The notes under the pieces were generated by a model. It had not been told where the DNA came from. It saw nothing but the letters and a program-made list of their open reading frames with translations, and did not search any database. 64,000 nucleotides of DNA from JBNNGK01 sp050268245. GTDB taxonomy: Bacteria > Pseudomonadota > Gammaproteobacteria > Enterobacterales > Enterobacteriaceae. Where the stretch lies: positions 186,001 through 250,000 of the forward strand of contig NZ_JBNNGK010000003.1 of assembly GCF_050268245.1 (NCBI RefSeq), given 5' to 3'. A program made the position numbers and the translations under genes. This document shows positions 35,523-45,234 of the stretch, piece by piece; within the stretch, counting starts at the first letter, position 1; every line of letters starts with the position of its first letter.

Positions 35523-36422
35523 ATGAAGAATCTGGCTGAACGCATCGAACCGACAGCGCCGGTAGGCGCCAAAATTGTGCCGCTGAAAGAGACGAAAGAC
35601 GACGCACCCGCGGTCATAAGCTCGGCTAGCCCATCGCGCGGCGAACGACCGTGGCGGCAGGCCTTGCACCGCCTGATACCGGTGGGGCTGGGCGTGGTGC
35701 TCACGCTGATGGTGTGGCAGATTGCCGCGCTTAATAGTGACGGCTTCCCGACGCCGTTGGCTACCTGGCAGGCGGCGCTGACGCTGTTTGCCGATCCTTT
35801 TTACTCCGCCGGTCCAAACGACCAAGGGATTGGCTGGAATGTGTTGGCGTCACTCCAGCGCGTGGCGATCGGTTTCGGTTTAGCAGCATTGGTGGGCATT
35901 CCTGCGGGTTTTTTGCTTGGCCGATTTAGCTTTCTGGCGCATATGCTGAACCCGATTATTTCCCTGCTGCGTCCGGTTAGCCCATTGGCTTGGCTACCGA
36001 TTGGCTTATTGCTGTTTCAGCGTGCCGAACCGGCGTCTACCTGGACCATCTTTATCTGCGCCATCTGGCCGATGATCCTCAATACCGCAGAAGGTGTGAC
36101 GCGTATCCCACAGGATTATCTCAATGTGGCGCGGGTATTGAAACTGTCGGAATGGACGGTAATGCGCAAGATCCTCTTCCCCGCGGTACTGCCTTATATG
36201 TTGACCGGCGTGCGTTTGTCGATTGGCATTGCCTGGCTGGTGATTGTGGCCGCGGAAATGCTGACCGGCGGCGTCGGTATCGGTTTTTGGATCTGGAATG
36301 AGTGGGACAACCTCAACGTCGAAAACATCATTATCGCCATTATTGTGATTGGCGTGGTCGGGCTGCTGTTGGAGCAGGGGTTGATGTTGTTAGCAAAACG
36401 TTTCAGTTATCAGCGTCATTAA
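35523..36422 (+). CDS. nrtB: Nitrate ABC transporter permease
   Basis: This is the membrane subunit of the nitrate importer (Klebsiella NasE). The 299 residues have a charged N-terminal tail, about six membrane helices, and a permease loop (YLNVARVLKLSEWTVMRKIL, residues 198-217). TGGVGIGFWIWNEWD near the C-terminus is typical of NrtB-like proteins. It begins ten bases past nrtA with GAGGTAGG as ribosome binding site and is followed eleven bases later by the ATPase. Confidence 0.93.
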   Translation: MKNLAERIEPTAPVGAKIVPLKETKDDAPAVISSASPSRGERPWRQALHRLIPVGLGVVLTLMVWQIAALNSDGFPTPLATWQAALTLFADPFYSAGPNDQGIGWNVLASLQRVAIGFGLAALVGIPAGFLLGRFSFLAHMLNPIISLLRPVSPLAWLPIGLLLFQRAEPASTWTIFICAIWPMILNTAEGVTRIPQDYLNVARVLKLSEWTVMRKILFPAVLPYMLTGVRLSIGIAWLVIVAAEMLTGGVGIGFWIWNEWDNLNVENIIIAIIVIGVVGLLLEQGLMLLAKRFSYQRH

Positions 36423-36432
36423 GGAGCACGCC

Positions 36433-37221
36433 ATGAAACCGATTATTCAGGTGCAAAATGTTAGCCAGCGTTTTAACACGCCACAAGGGGAGTTCATCGC
36501 GTTGCAACAGGTGAGCTTTGATATTCAACCCGGAGAAACCGTCAGCCTGATCGGCCATTCCGGCTGCGGTAAATCAACACTGCTGAATCTGATCGCCGGT
36601 TTGACACAGCCGAGCGACGGCGTACTGCTGTGCGACAACCAACAGATTGCCGGCCCTGGCCCCGATCGCGGCGTGGTATTCCAGAATCACTCGTTGTTGC
36701 CGTGGTTGACCTGCTTTGAAAACGTGGCGTTAGCGGTGAATCAGGTGTTCCGGCAGCAGATGAGCCACCGCGAAATGCAGGAATGGATCGAGCACAACCT
36801 GGCGTTGGTGCACATGAGCCATGCGCTGCACAAGCGGCCGCATGAGATTTCCGGCGGGATGAAACAGCGCGTCGGCATCGCCCGCGCACTATCCATAAAA
36901 CCGAAAGTGTTGCTGATGGATGAGCCTTTCGGCGCGCTGGATGCCTTAACCCGCGCGCACTTGCAGGATGCGGTAATGGAAATACAACAGCGGTTGCACA
37001 CCACCATTGTGCTGATCACCCATGACGTGGACGAAGCGGTGTTGCTGTCCGATCGCGTGATGATGATGACCAACGGCCCGGCGGCCACCGTGGGTGAAAT
37101 AGTGGCCGTTGACCTCAAGCGGCCACGTTCGCGCGTCGAGTTGGCCGACGATCCGGCGTATCACCATTACCGCCAGCAAGTGTTGAAATTCTTATACGAA
37201 AAGCAGGCAAAAGCGGCGTAG
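36433..37221 (+). CDS. nasD: Nitrate ABC transporter ATPase
   Basis: This is the ATPase subunit of the nitrate importer (Klebsiella NasD, cyanobacterial NrtD). The 262 residues show Walker A GHSGCGKST (41-49), Q-loop VVFQNHSLLPW, signature ISGGMKQRVGIARAL and Walker B VLLMDEPFGALD. It has one ATPase domain and no extra binding-protein domain, so it is the NrtD-like and not the NrtC-like form. The fused reductase follows after 22 bases. Confidence 0.92.
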   Translation: MKPIIQVQNVSQRFNTPQGEFIALQQVSFDIQPGETVSLIGHSGCGKSTLLNLIAGLTQPSDGVLLCDNQQIAGPGPDRGVVFQNHSLLPWLTCFENVALAVNQVFRQQMSHREMQEWIEHNLALVHMSHALHKRPHEISGGMKQRVGIARALSIKPKVLLMDEPFGALDALTRAHLQDAVMEIQQRLHTTIVLITHDVDEAVLLSDRVMMMTNGPAATVGEIVAVDLKRPRSRVELADDPAYHHYRQQVLKFLYEKQAKAA

Positions 37222-37243
37222 TAGGCAGCAATTGGGGTGAAAC

Positions 37244-40200
37244 ATGACGCAACAACGATTGGTGGTGATCGGTAATGGCATGGCGGGTATGCGGCTAGTG
37301 GAGACGCTGTGTCAACTCGCGCCGCAGCGCTATGCCATCACGGTGATAGGTGCGGAGCCGCGGGGTAACTACAACCGCATTTTGCTGTCGCCGGTGTTGG
37401 CCGGGGAGAAAACTTTCACTGACACCGTACTGCACCCGCCGCAGTGGTATACCGACCACGCGGTGCAATTGCTGGCTGGGGAACCGGCGTTGGCGGTCGA
37501 TTGCCGTGCGAAGCAGGTTATCACTGCGCAACGTCGGGTGGCCTATGACCTGCTGGTGTTTGCCACCGGTTCACGCCCGTGGATGCCGCCAACGCCGGGG
37601 ATTACCTTACCGGCGATTTATGGTTTTCGCACCCTGGACGATGTGCAAGCGATGCTGAGCCACTGCCGTGCCGGCGCGCGGGCGCTGGTGGTCGGCGGCG
37701 GCGTGTTGGGTATTGAGGCCGCTGCGGCGCTGACCGCATGCGCCATCCCCACCGCTGTGGTTCATCGCGGGGAGCATCTAATGGAGCGTCAATTGGATGC
37801 CACAGCGGCAGCCATGCTGCAAAGCAATTTGACGGAACGCGGCATTGAGTGCCATTTGGCGTGTCAGGTGAGCGCTTTTCACGGTACGGAGCGGGTACAG
37901 GCTGCGACCTTGAGCCACGGCAAACGGCTGGCGTGCGATTTGGTGGTGATTGCCGCGGGGGTGGAGCCTGAAGTGCAATTGGCGCGCGAGGCTGGGCTGG
38001 CATGCCAGCGCGGCATCCTGATTGACGGTGAGATGCAAACCAGCGATCGCGCCGTGTTTGCCGTGGGTGAATGCACTCAGTTAGGTGAGGCCACGTTTGG
38101 GCTGGTGGCACCTTGCTGGCAGCAAGCGCAGTTGTTAGCGCAACGGTTAGCCGGGCAAGTCATCGCCCCTTTTCAACCCGCACCGGTCAATACGCGCTTG
38201 AAAGTCAGCGGGATCGACATGCTGTGCGCCGGTGATATTAGCGGTGACGACCGTGGCGAGGTGTATTACGCCGAGGATCGACCGGCACAACATTATCGTC
38301 GTCTGCGGGTACGCGACGGCCGTTTGCGCGGCGTCTTGCTGTATGGCGACGCCAGTGACAGTCAATTTTATTTACGGCAACTGGGCCAACCGGTCAACGA
38401 TCCGGCGGCGCTGCTGTTCGGCCGTACCGAACCCGACACCGCCGTGGCGGTGAGTGAGAGGAGATCTGAAATGCACAAACCCGTTTTGCTGGTTGCCGGT
38501 CACGGTATGGTAGGTCACCATTTTCTGGAACAGTTAGTGGCGCGTGAGCTGCATCATCGCTATCACATTGTGGTGTTCGGCGAAGAGCCGGTGGCGGCCT
38601 ATGATCGTGTGCATTTGTCGGCGTTTTTCTCCGGCCGCAGTGCTGCGTCACTGTCGATGGTTGAAGAGGGGTTCTTCGAGCGCAGCGGTATTGAATTACG
38701 ACTCGGGCAAACGGTGTGTGCCATCGATCGTTCGCGCCGCTGTGTGATCGACGCGGACGGCCGTGAAACGCCTTATGACCAATTGGTGTTGGCGACCGGA
38801 TCGTATCCGTTCGTTCCGCCGATCCCCGGCAATCAGCGGCCAGACTGTTTGGTGTATCGCACGTTGGACGACTTGGCGGCGATTGCCAAAAGCGCAGAAA
38901 ACGCCCGGGTTGGCGTGGTGGTGGGGGGCGGGCTGCTGGGGCTGGAAGCGGCTAACGCCTTAAAGCAATTGGGATTGGATACCCACGTCGTCGAGTTTGC
39001 GCCGCGTTTAATGGGGGTACAACTGGATGAGGGCGGGGCGACCATGCTGCGCAAAAAAATTGAGGCGCTCGGGGTCAGCGTGCATACCGGCAAAGAAACC
39101 CGGGCGATCGAAGCGGGGCAGTTACACCGTCACCGCATGATTTTTGCTGAGGGTGAAGCGTTGGAAACGGATTTAATCCTTTTTTCTGCGGGGATTCGCC
39201 CGCGCGACCAACTGGCGCGCAGCGCCGAGCTGACGGTGGGGGCACGCGGCGGTATTGTGATTGATGATCAATGCCGTACCAGTGACGAAAACATCTTCGC
39301 GATTGGTGAATGCGCCTTGTGGCATGAGCAGATCTTTGGCCTGGTCGCGCCGGGCTATCAAATGGCACGCACCGTGGCCGACACCTTGGCAGGGATCGAC
39401 AACGCGTTTAGCGGCGCGGATATGAGCACCAAACTGAAGCTGTTGGGCGTGGACGTCGCTTCGATTGGCGATGCGCACGGGAGTACGCCGGGCAGCCAAA
39501 GCTACAGTTGGGTGGATGGCCCGGCGGAGGTGTACAAAAAACTGGTGGTATCTGGCGATAGCACGCGCCTACTGGGGGCGGTATTGGTCGGTGACAGCAG
39601 CGATTACAGCACGCTGTTGCAGATGATGCTGAACGATCTGCCGTTGCCGTCCTCGCCGGAAAGCCTGATCCTGCCAACGTTGACCGGGGCAGCGCCAAAA
39701 GCATTGGGGGTTTCTGCCTTACCGGTCAGCGCCCAAATCTGTTCGTGTCACAATGTCAGCAAGGGGGACATCAACGATGCGGTAGCGCAAGGCTGTACAG
39801 ATTTTGCGGCGGTGAAGGCTTGTACCAAGGCAGGCAGCGGCTGTGGTGGGTGCAGCGCATTGGTCAAGCAGGTGATGGAGCATGAATTGGCACAGCGCGG
39901 CGTCGAGGTGAAACCAGACGTTTGCGAGCATTTCGCCTATTCGCGTCAGGCGCTTTATCATTTGGTGCGTGTGGGCAACATCCGTACCTTCGGCGAGTTG
40001 CTGGAGAAACACGGTCACGGCCACGGTTGTGAGGTGTGCAAACCGCTGGTGGCGTCGATTCTGGCCTCGTGCTGGAATGAGTATCTGCTCAAACCGCAGC
40101 ACTTGCCCTTGCAGGATACCAACGACCGTTTCTTCGCCAACATTCAAAAGGACGGTACCTATTCGGTGGTGCCGCGCGTGCCTGCCGGTGAAATCACCCC

Positions 40201-41392
40201 GGCCGGGTTGATTGCCATCGGTGAAATAGCGCAGCGCTATCAACTGTATACCAAAATTACCGGTGGTCAACGGGTGGACATGTTTGGCGCTCGCCTTGAG
40301 CAACTCCCAGAGATCTGGCAGCAGTTAGTGGACGCCGGGTTTGAAACCGGCCATGCCTACGGTAAATCGCTGCGAACGGTGAAATCCTGCGTGGGATCGA
40401 GCTGGTGCCGTTACGGCGTGCAGGATTCTACCCGACTGGCGATTGAGCTTGAGCACCGTTACAAGGGGCTGCGATCGCCGCATAAAATTAAAATGGCGGT
40501 TTCAGGCTGTACGCGGGAATGTGCCGAAGCACAAAGTAAAGATGTCGGCGTGATTGCCACCGACAAAGGCTGGAATCTCTATCTGTGCGGGAATGGCGGC
40601 ATGAAACCGCGTCACGCCGATCTGTTTGCCAGCGATCTGGATACCGAAACGCTGATCCGCACCGTTGATCGCTTCCTGATGTTTTACATTCGCACCGCCG
40701 ATCGGCTGCAACGCACCAGCACTTGGATGGACAATCTTGAGGGCGGTCTGGATTATCTGCGCGAGGTGATCATCAACGATAGCCTGCATATTGCCGCCGA
40801 ATTGGAAAGTGAGATGCAGGCGGTGGTGGCCAGTTATCAATGTGAGTGGCAAACCACGTTGGCCAGCCCGGCGCGTTTGCAGCAGTTCCGCGCTTTCGTT
40901 AACAGCGAACACCCGGATGAGGCAGTGGTATGGCAATCTGAGCGGGGGCAGCGTCGCCCTGCGGCAATCAATACGCAAGAATTACGGATCGAGACGCCGG
41001 TGGTCGGTTCTGGCTCGGCACAGTGGGAGGATATTTGCCGGCTGGATGATATTCCGGTGCACAGCGGTATTGCCGCCCGCATGCGCAGCGGCCAACAGAT
41101 TGCCCTGTTTCATCTGCCCGGCAGCGGCGTTTATGCGCTGGCGAACCATGAACCGGGTAGCGGAGCCAACGTACTGGCGCGTGGATTAGTGGGTGACGTC
41201 GCCGGTGAACCGATTGTTATTTCTCCGCTGTATAAACAACGCTTCCGCCTGCGTGACGGCGCCAGTCTCGATGAGGCCGCTCTGCGCATCGCGGTTTGGC
41301 CGGTGCGGGTGGAGGACGGCCGCGTGCAGGTCTGCAATCAACCCGAACCGATAGCCAATGCGTTAGTTGAAACGGCGGGGGCGACATCATGA
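37244..41392 (+). CDS. nirB: Fused NasC-NirB-NirD: nitrate reductase electron-transfer subunit and NADH-nitrite reductase
   Basis: This 1382-residue protein joins what other bacteria make as separate proteins. Residues 1-409 are a NasC-like FAD/NAD oxidoreductase (VVIGNGMAGMRLVE at the N-terminus and VVGGGVLGIEAA). At 410 (Met, base 38471) a NirB unit begins. Its FAD motif reads VAGHGMVGHHF, its BFD-type [2Fe-2S] cysteines are CSCHN...GSGCGGC near 832-868, and the sirohaem and [4Fe-4S] site has KSCVGSSWCRYG and SGCTRECAEA near 1047-1092. Residues from about 1260 form a NirD-like Rieske fold without cluster ligands. GAGAGGAGAT lies before codon 410, so NirB may also be made alone. Confidence 0.9.
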   Translation: MTQQRLVVIGNGMAGMRLVETLCQLAPQRYAITVIGAEPRGNYNRILLSPVLAGEKTFTDTVLHPPQWYTDHAVQLLAGEPALAVDCRAKQVITAQRRVAYDLLVFATGSRPWMPPTPGITLPAIYGFRTLDDVQAMLSHCRAGARALVVGGGVLGIEAAAALTACAIPTAVVHRGEHLMERQLDATAAAMLQSNLTERGIECHLACQVSAFHGTERVQAATLSHGKRLACDLVVIAAGVEPEVQLAREAGLACQRGILIDGEMQTSDRAVFAVGECTQLGEATFGLVAPCWQQAQLLAQRLAGQVIAPFQPAPVNTRLKVSGIDMLCAGDISGDDRGEVYYAEDRPAQHYRRLRVRDGRLRGVLLYGDASDSQFYLRQLGQPVNDPAALLFGRTEPDTAVAVSERRSEMHKPVLLVAGHGMVGHHFLEQLVARELHHRYHIVVFGEEPVAAYDRVHLSAFFSGRSAASLSMVEEGFFERSGIELRLGQTVCAIDRSRRCVIDADGRETPYDQLVLATGSYPFVPPIPGNQRPDCLVYRTLDDLAAIAKSAENARVGVVVGGGLLGLEAANALKQLGLDTHVVEFAPRLMGVQLDEGGATMLRKKIEALGVSVHTGKETRAIEAGQLHRHRMIFAEGEALETDLILFSAGIRPRDQLARSAELTVGARGGIVIDDQCRTSDENIFAIGECALWHEQIFGLVAPGYQMARTVADTLAGIDNAFSGADMSTKLKLLGVDVASIGDAHGSTPGSQSYSWVDGPAEVYKKLVVSGDSTRLLGAVLVGDSSDYSTLLQMMLNDLPLPSSPESLILPTLTGAAPKALGVSALPVSAQICSCHNVSKGDINDAVAQGCTDFAAVKACTKAGSGCGGCSALVKQVMEHELAQRGVEVKPDVCEHFAYSRQALYHLVRVGNIRTFGELLEKHGHGHGCEVCKPLVASILASCWNEYLLKPQHLPLQDTNDRFFANIQKDGTYSVVPRVPAGEITPAGLIAIGEIAQRYQLYTKITGGQRVDMFGARLEQLPEIWQQLVDAGFETGHAYGKSLRTVKSCVGSSWCRYGVQDSTRLAIELEHRYKGLRSPHKIKMAVSGCTRECAEAQSKDVGVIATDKGWNLYLCGNGGMKPRHADLFASDLDTETLIRTVDRFLMFYIRTADRLQRTSTWMDNLEGGLDYLREVIINDSLHIAAELESEMQAVVASYQCEWQTTLASPARLQQFRAFVNSEHPDEAVVWQSERGQRRPAAINTQELRIETPVVGSGSAQWEDICRLDDIPVHSGIAARMRSGQQIALFHLPGSGVYALANHEPGSGANVLARGLVGDVAGEPIVISPLYKQRFRLRDGASLDEAALRIAVWPVRVEDGRVQVCNQPEPIANALVETAGATS

Positions 41393-44037
41393 GCATGCCA
41401 CATTGTACTACTTGCCCTTATTGCGGCGTCGGCTGCGGGGTGGCGGTCGAGCGGCAAAATGGGGGCATTAGCGTGAGCGGCGATGTGACCCATCCGGCTA
41501 ATCAGGGGCGGTTGTGTGTGAAAGGCAGCGCATTGGCGGAAACCCTCGATCTGGACGGGCGGCTGCTCTCCCCGCAGGTTGACGGCCAAACCGTGAGCTG
41601 GCCGCAGGCGTTAGATACGGTGGCACAGCGTTTCAGCCAGATTATTCAGCAACATGGCCCGCAGGCGGTGGCGTTTTATGCCTCCGGCCAACTGTTGACC
41701 GAGGATTATTATGTCGCCAATAAGTTGATGAAAGGCTATATCGGCGCGGCCAATATCGATACTAACTCCCGGCTGTGCATGGCGTCGGCGGTGGTGGGGT
41801 ACAAACGCGCCTTGGGTGGCGACGCCGTACCGTGCAGCTATCAGGATATTGATGCGGCGGATCTGGTGATCCTGTGCGGTTCGAATACCGCATGGGCGCA
41901 CCCGGTGCTGTATCAGCGGATAGTTAACGCGCGCGCCCAGCGGCCGCAGATGAAGATCGTGGTGATTGACCCACGCGAAACCGCCACCTGCGACAGTGCC
42001 GATTTACATCTGCCTTTACGCCCCGGCAGCGATGCGGCATTGTTCAACGGTGCGCTGCATTGGCTGGAACAACAGCAGCAGTTAAATACGGATTTCTTAC
42101 AACGGCATACCGACGGTGCTGCGGCCGCCCTAGAGGCTGCCGCGCCATGGTCGCCTGAACGTGTCGCAGAATTTTGCGCTTTGCCACTGAGTGCGGTGAT
42201 GGCGTTCTACCGTTTATTGTCCACGACGGAAAACTGGCTGACGATGTACTCGATGGGCATCAATCAATCTTCTAGCGGCGCGGATAAATGCAGCGCCATT
42301 ATTAATCTTCATCTGGCCACAGGGCGTATCGGCAAGCCCGGCTGCGGGCCCTTTTCGATTACCGGTCAGCCAAATGCTATGGGAGGGCGTGAGGTCGGCG
42401 GGCTGGCTAATCAATTAGCGGCGCATATGGGGTTCAACGCTGAAGATACCGATCGGCTACAGCGGTTTTGGGGCTCACCGCAGATGGCGCAGCAGCCGGG
42501 GCTCAATGCGGTGGATTTATTTCGCGCGTTGGCCGATGGACAAGTGAAAGCGGTGTGGATCATGGGCACCAATCCGGCGGTATCGATGCCGGACGCCGAT
42601 GCGGTACGCCAAGCGCTAAAACACTGCCCGCTGGTGGTGATTTCTGATGTCATGGCCAACACCGATACCGCGGAGTTGGCACATATTCGTTTGCCAGCGC
42701 TGGCTTGGGGAGAAAAAGAGGGCAGCGTGACCAATTCCGAACGCTGTATTTCCCGGCAACGCGCGTTTCTCCCCGCGCCGGGGGAGGCCAAGGCCGACTG
42801 GTGGATTGTCTGCCAGGTCGCCGCCCGGATGGGATTTTCCGAGGCGTTTGCTTATCAACATCCGGCGGATATTTTCCGCGAGCATGCGGCCCTGTCAGGT
42901 TTTGAAAACCAGGGCACGCGTGCGTTTGATATTAGCGGGCTGGCACACTACGACCGGCAGCAATGGCGGCACATGCCGCCGATGCAGTGGCCGATCAATG
43001 CACAGCATCCGCAAGGTTGCCAGCGATTGTTCACCGATGGTCGTTTCTTGCATCCGAATGGCAGAGCACGGCTGTTACCCATTACGCCGCGCTTGCCGCG
43101 TAACGCGCCATCGCCGCAGTATCCGCTACTGCTAAATACCGGCCGTATCCGCGATCAGTGGCATACCATGACACGCACCGGCCGTACCGCACGGCTGATG
43201 CGCCACATTAGCGAGCCGTTTTGTGAGATTCATCCACAGGATGCCGCGCCCTTGGGGATTACGGATGGTCAGCTGGTACGGATCAGTTCGCCGTACGGTT
43301 GGATGATGGCGCGTGCGCAGCTCGTTACCGGGCAGCAGCGTGGTAGCCTGTTCGTCCCCATGCATTGGAATGCGCAATTTACGGCGCAAGGCCGGGTGGA
43401 CTGCCTGATCCCAGCGGTGGTTGATGCCGATTCCGGCCAGCCCGAAAGCAAACATGCGCCGGTGCGCGTTAGCTGCTGGCACAGTCGCTGGCAGGCAGAG
43501 ATTTTTTTGCGCCGTGGTGCTGCGCCGCCGCAGGGCGTGTATTGGAGCCGGGTCGCACAACGGGCGGTGACGCATTTGATCATGGCCGGGCAGCAGCCGA
43601 TTGACGATTGGCTGGGCTGGCTACAACAGCATTTTGGCCTTGACGGCCTGACGCTGCAAACGGCGCACTTTTCTCAGCATGGGTTTCACCTCATTGGCTG
43701 GCGGCAGGGCGAAGTACATCTGGCGTTTTATAGCCGTCAGATGTCGCTGGCTTTAGAGCGAGAGGCGATACTATCGGCGTTTGATTGCCCCCCCGAGAGC
43801 GGTGCCCAGCGGTTAGCCTTGCTGGCTGGTCGCAGTGCGCCGGGGCAGATGGCCGAAGGGGCCACGGTGTGCAGCTGCGCTGGGGTGGGTGAAGCGCGTA
43901 TTGCCGCTGCGATACAGCAAGGTTGCCACAGCACGGCGGCGCTGGGTGAGCGGTTGCAATGCGGCACCCACTGCGGCTCGTGCCTGCCTGAACTGAAAAA
44001 ATTGCTGCAGCAACATGCGACACCGCGAGTAGCATAG
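41389..44037 (+). CDS. nasA: Assimilatory nitrate reductase catalytic subunit NasA
   Basis: NasA reduces nitrate to nitrite with a Mo-bis-MGD cofactor. The 882 residues have an N-terminal [4Fe-4S] site (Cys9, Cys12, Cys16, Cys43). Molybdopterin-binding regions such as GQLLTEDYYVANKLMKG and MGTNPAVSMPDAD follow. A C-terminal BFD-type [2Fe-2S] domain (CSCAGVGEARI...CGTHCGSC) accepts electrons, as in Klebsiella NasA. The start overlaps the nirB stop by four bases (ATGA). It is the last nas gene, with no strong terminator seen before the convergent peptidase gene. Confidence 0.95.
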   Translation: MSMPHCTTCPYCGVGCGVAVERQNGGISVSGDVTHPANQGRLCVKGSALAETLDLDGRLLSPQVDGQTVSWPQALDTVAQRFSQIIQQHGPQAVAFYASGQLLTEDYYVANKLMKGYIGAANIDTNSRLCMASAVVGYKRALGGDAVPCSYQDIDAADLVILCGSNTAWAHPVLYQRIVNARAQRPQMKIVVIDPRETATCDSADLHLPLRPGSDAALFNGALHWLEQQQQLNTDFLQRHTDGAAAALEAAAPWSPERVAEFCALPLSAVMAFYRLLSTTENWLTMYSMGINQSSSGADKCSAIINLHLATGRIGKPGCGPFSITGQPNAMGGREVGGLANQLAAHMGFNAEDTDRLQRFWGSPQMAQQPGLNAVDLFRALADGQVKAVWIMGTNPAVSMPDADAVRQALKHCPLVVISDVMANTDTAELAHIRLPALAWGEKEGSVTNSERCISRQRAFLPAPGEAKADWWIVCQVAARMGFSEAFAYQHPADIFREHAALSGFENQGTRAFDISGLAHYDRQQWRHMPPMQWPINAQHPQGCQRLFTDGRFLHPNGRARLLPITPRLPRNAPSPQYPLLLNTGRIRDQWHTMTRTGRTARLMRHISEPFCEIHPQDAAPLGITDGQLVRISSPYGWMMARAQLVTGQQRGSLFVPMHWNAQFTAQGRVDCLIPAVVDADSGQPESKHAPVRVSCWHSRWQAEIFLRRGAAPPQGVYWSRVAQRAVTHLIMAGQQPIDDWLGWLQQHFGLDGLTLQTAHFSQHGFHLIGWRQGEVHLAFYSRQMSLALEREAILSAFDCPPESGAQRLALLAGRSAPGQMAEGATVCSCAGVGEARIAAAIQQGCHSTAALGERLQCGTHCGSCLPELKKLLQQHATPRVA

Positions 44038-44052
44038 CGAAAGATAACCCCG

Positions 44053-44712
44053 TCACGGCACGGAGGCCAAAAACGCTAATGACAGGCCACCCGCCAGCGC
44101 CAGATAGCTGCCGAAGGGTAACGGCGTTTGCCACGATGTTTGCCGTTGCAGATACAGCGGCAAGCCGATCAGCAGGGCGCACAGTGAAGCCAATAACAGT
44201 ATCATCGGCACGATGTTCCACCCGCCCCAGGCCCCCAGCGCCGCCAACAGTTTGAAATCACCGTGGCCGATCCCTTGACGGCCGCGAACCAGGAGATAAA
44301 TACGGTTAATGCCCCACAACAGCAGATAGCCACATATTGCGCCGCGCACGCTGTCAGCCAAGGGCACAAACGGCCAGTGCAGATTCACCCATAATCCGCC
44401 CCACAGGAGCGGTAACGTCAGGCTATCGGGTAACCATTGGTACAGATGATCGATAAAGGCCAACGCCGTCAGGATGATTGCCAGCGCCATCAACAGCAAT
44501 AACTGCCCCGGTGGCGGGTGTGCCAGGCCGATGATGACCGCAGCGAAGGTGCAGGCGCCCGCTACCGCCGCGAAGGCGACCGGCGGTGATGAGGCTTGCG
44601 TCATTTGCCAACGCCACTGCATGAGTCGCTGCGCACGAAGAATTAACTGATAGGCCAGCCACGATGCGGGAACAATAGACAGCCACAGCAGCGGCAACCA
44701 AATGTCTTCCAT
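44053..44712 (-). CDS. Prepilin peptidase (A24 family), short form
   Basis: The 219-residue polytopic protein has the two aspartate motifs of type IV prepilin peptidases, AFIDHLYQWLPD (Asp88) and GIGHGDFK (Asp152), in the membrane. It lacks the cysteine-rich N-terminal methyltransferase half of the long form, so it probably only cleaves leaders. I start at ATG 44712. The frame runs on to 44856, but that part shows no family character. No pilin or type II secretion genes are nearby, so its substrate is elsewhere in the genome. Confidence 0.85.
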   Translation of the reverse strand: MEDIWLPLLWLSIVPASWLAYQLILRAQRLMQWRWQMTQASSPPVAFAAVAGACTFAAVIIGLAHPPPGQLLLLMALAIILTALAFIDHLYQWLPDSLTLPLLWGGLWVNLHWPFVPLADSVRGAICGYLLLWGINRIYLLVRGRQGIGHGDFKLLAALGAWGGWNIVPMILLLASLCALLIGLPLYLQRQTSWQTPLPFGSYLALAGGLSLAFLASVP

Positions 44713-44956
44713 GACGGGGATCCTCAAGCGGTGAAAGTGCTGAACATACGCGCTCGGATGGCGTTCGCCGAGCGGTTTGGCCGACGACTTGTCGTTATTG
44801 CTAACGGCTGCGCAAAATTGCGCAGGGTAGGCAGCGGCGTGATGTGTCGCTAACATCCCCGGCGTTGGCTTGATTTGGCGGGATATCAGGCCGTGTACGC
44901 CGCAGATTGAGGTTTATCTGATGGTTAAACGGGTGAGGTCGCGTACTCTGGCTAAC
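44713..44956. other. Intergenic region upstream of the prepilin peptidase
   Basis: No gene, terminator or known repeat is seen in this part of the 522-base gap. The promoter of the peptidase gene should lie here. Confidence 0.4.
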
Positions 44957-45084
44957 CTATACCCTTTATACTTCAAGTTTCTTGGGGTTGGCTGCCTTGC
45001 TTCACCCTAGTCGCCTAGTTGGCTATGCTGCAAGGGGCTCATTCAGTTGCCGTCTACAAGCAACTCGAATTATCTTGGGTATAT
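44957..45084. repeat. ERIC-like repeat with diverged centre
   Basis: The 128-base element has inverted ends (TATACCC at 44958-44964, GGGTATA at 45077-45083). The CAACTCGAATTATCTTGGGT edge at its right end is the typical outer sequence of ERIC (IRU) elements. The central ERIC core has diverged so far that the common primer sites are not visible. It lies alone between divergent genes. Confidence 0.75.
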
Positions 45085-45234
45085 AGGGTGCGGTTTAGGG
45101 CAATCGGCCCGGCGAAATGCTCCGGAGCGCCGTTGTGCTATAGTGAGCGCAAGTTTGGTTGTCTGCCGCCAGGAGTGGCCGCAGCAAAAAGGTCGTCCGT
45201 CATGCCCTCTGGATGAGGTCATCGCGTCAGTCTG

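Noticed and set aside
44713..44856. 48-codon N-terminal extension of the prepilin peptidase
   Set aside because: The extension is hydrophilic and unlike the cysteine-rich methylase domain. The ATG at 44712 starts directly before the first membrane helix.
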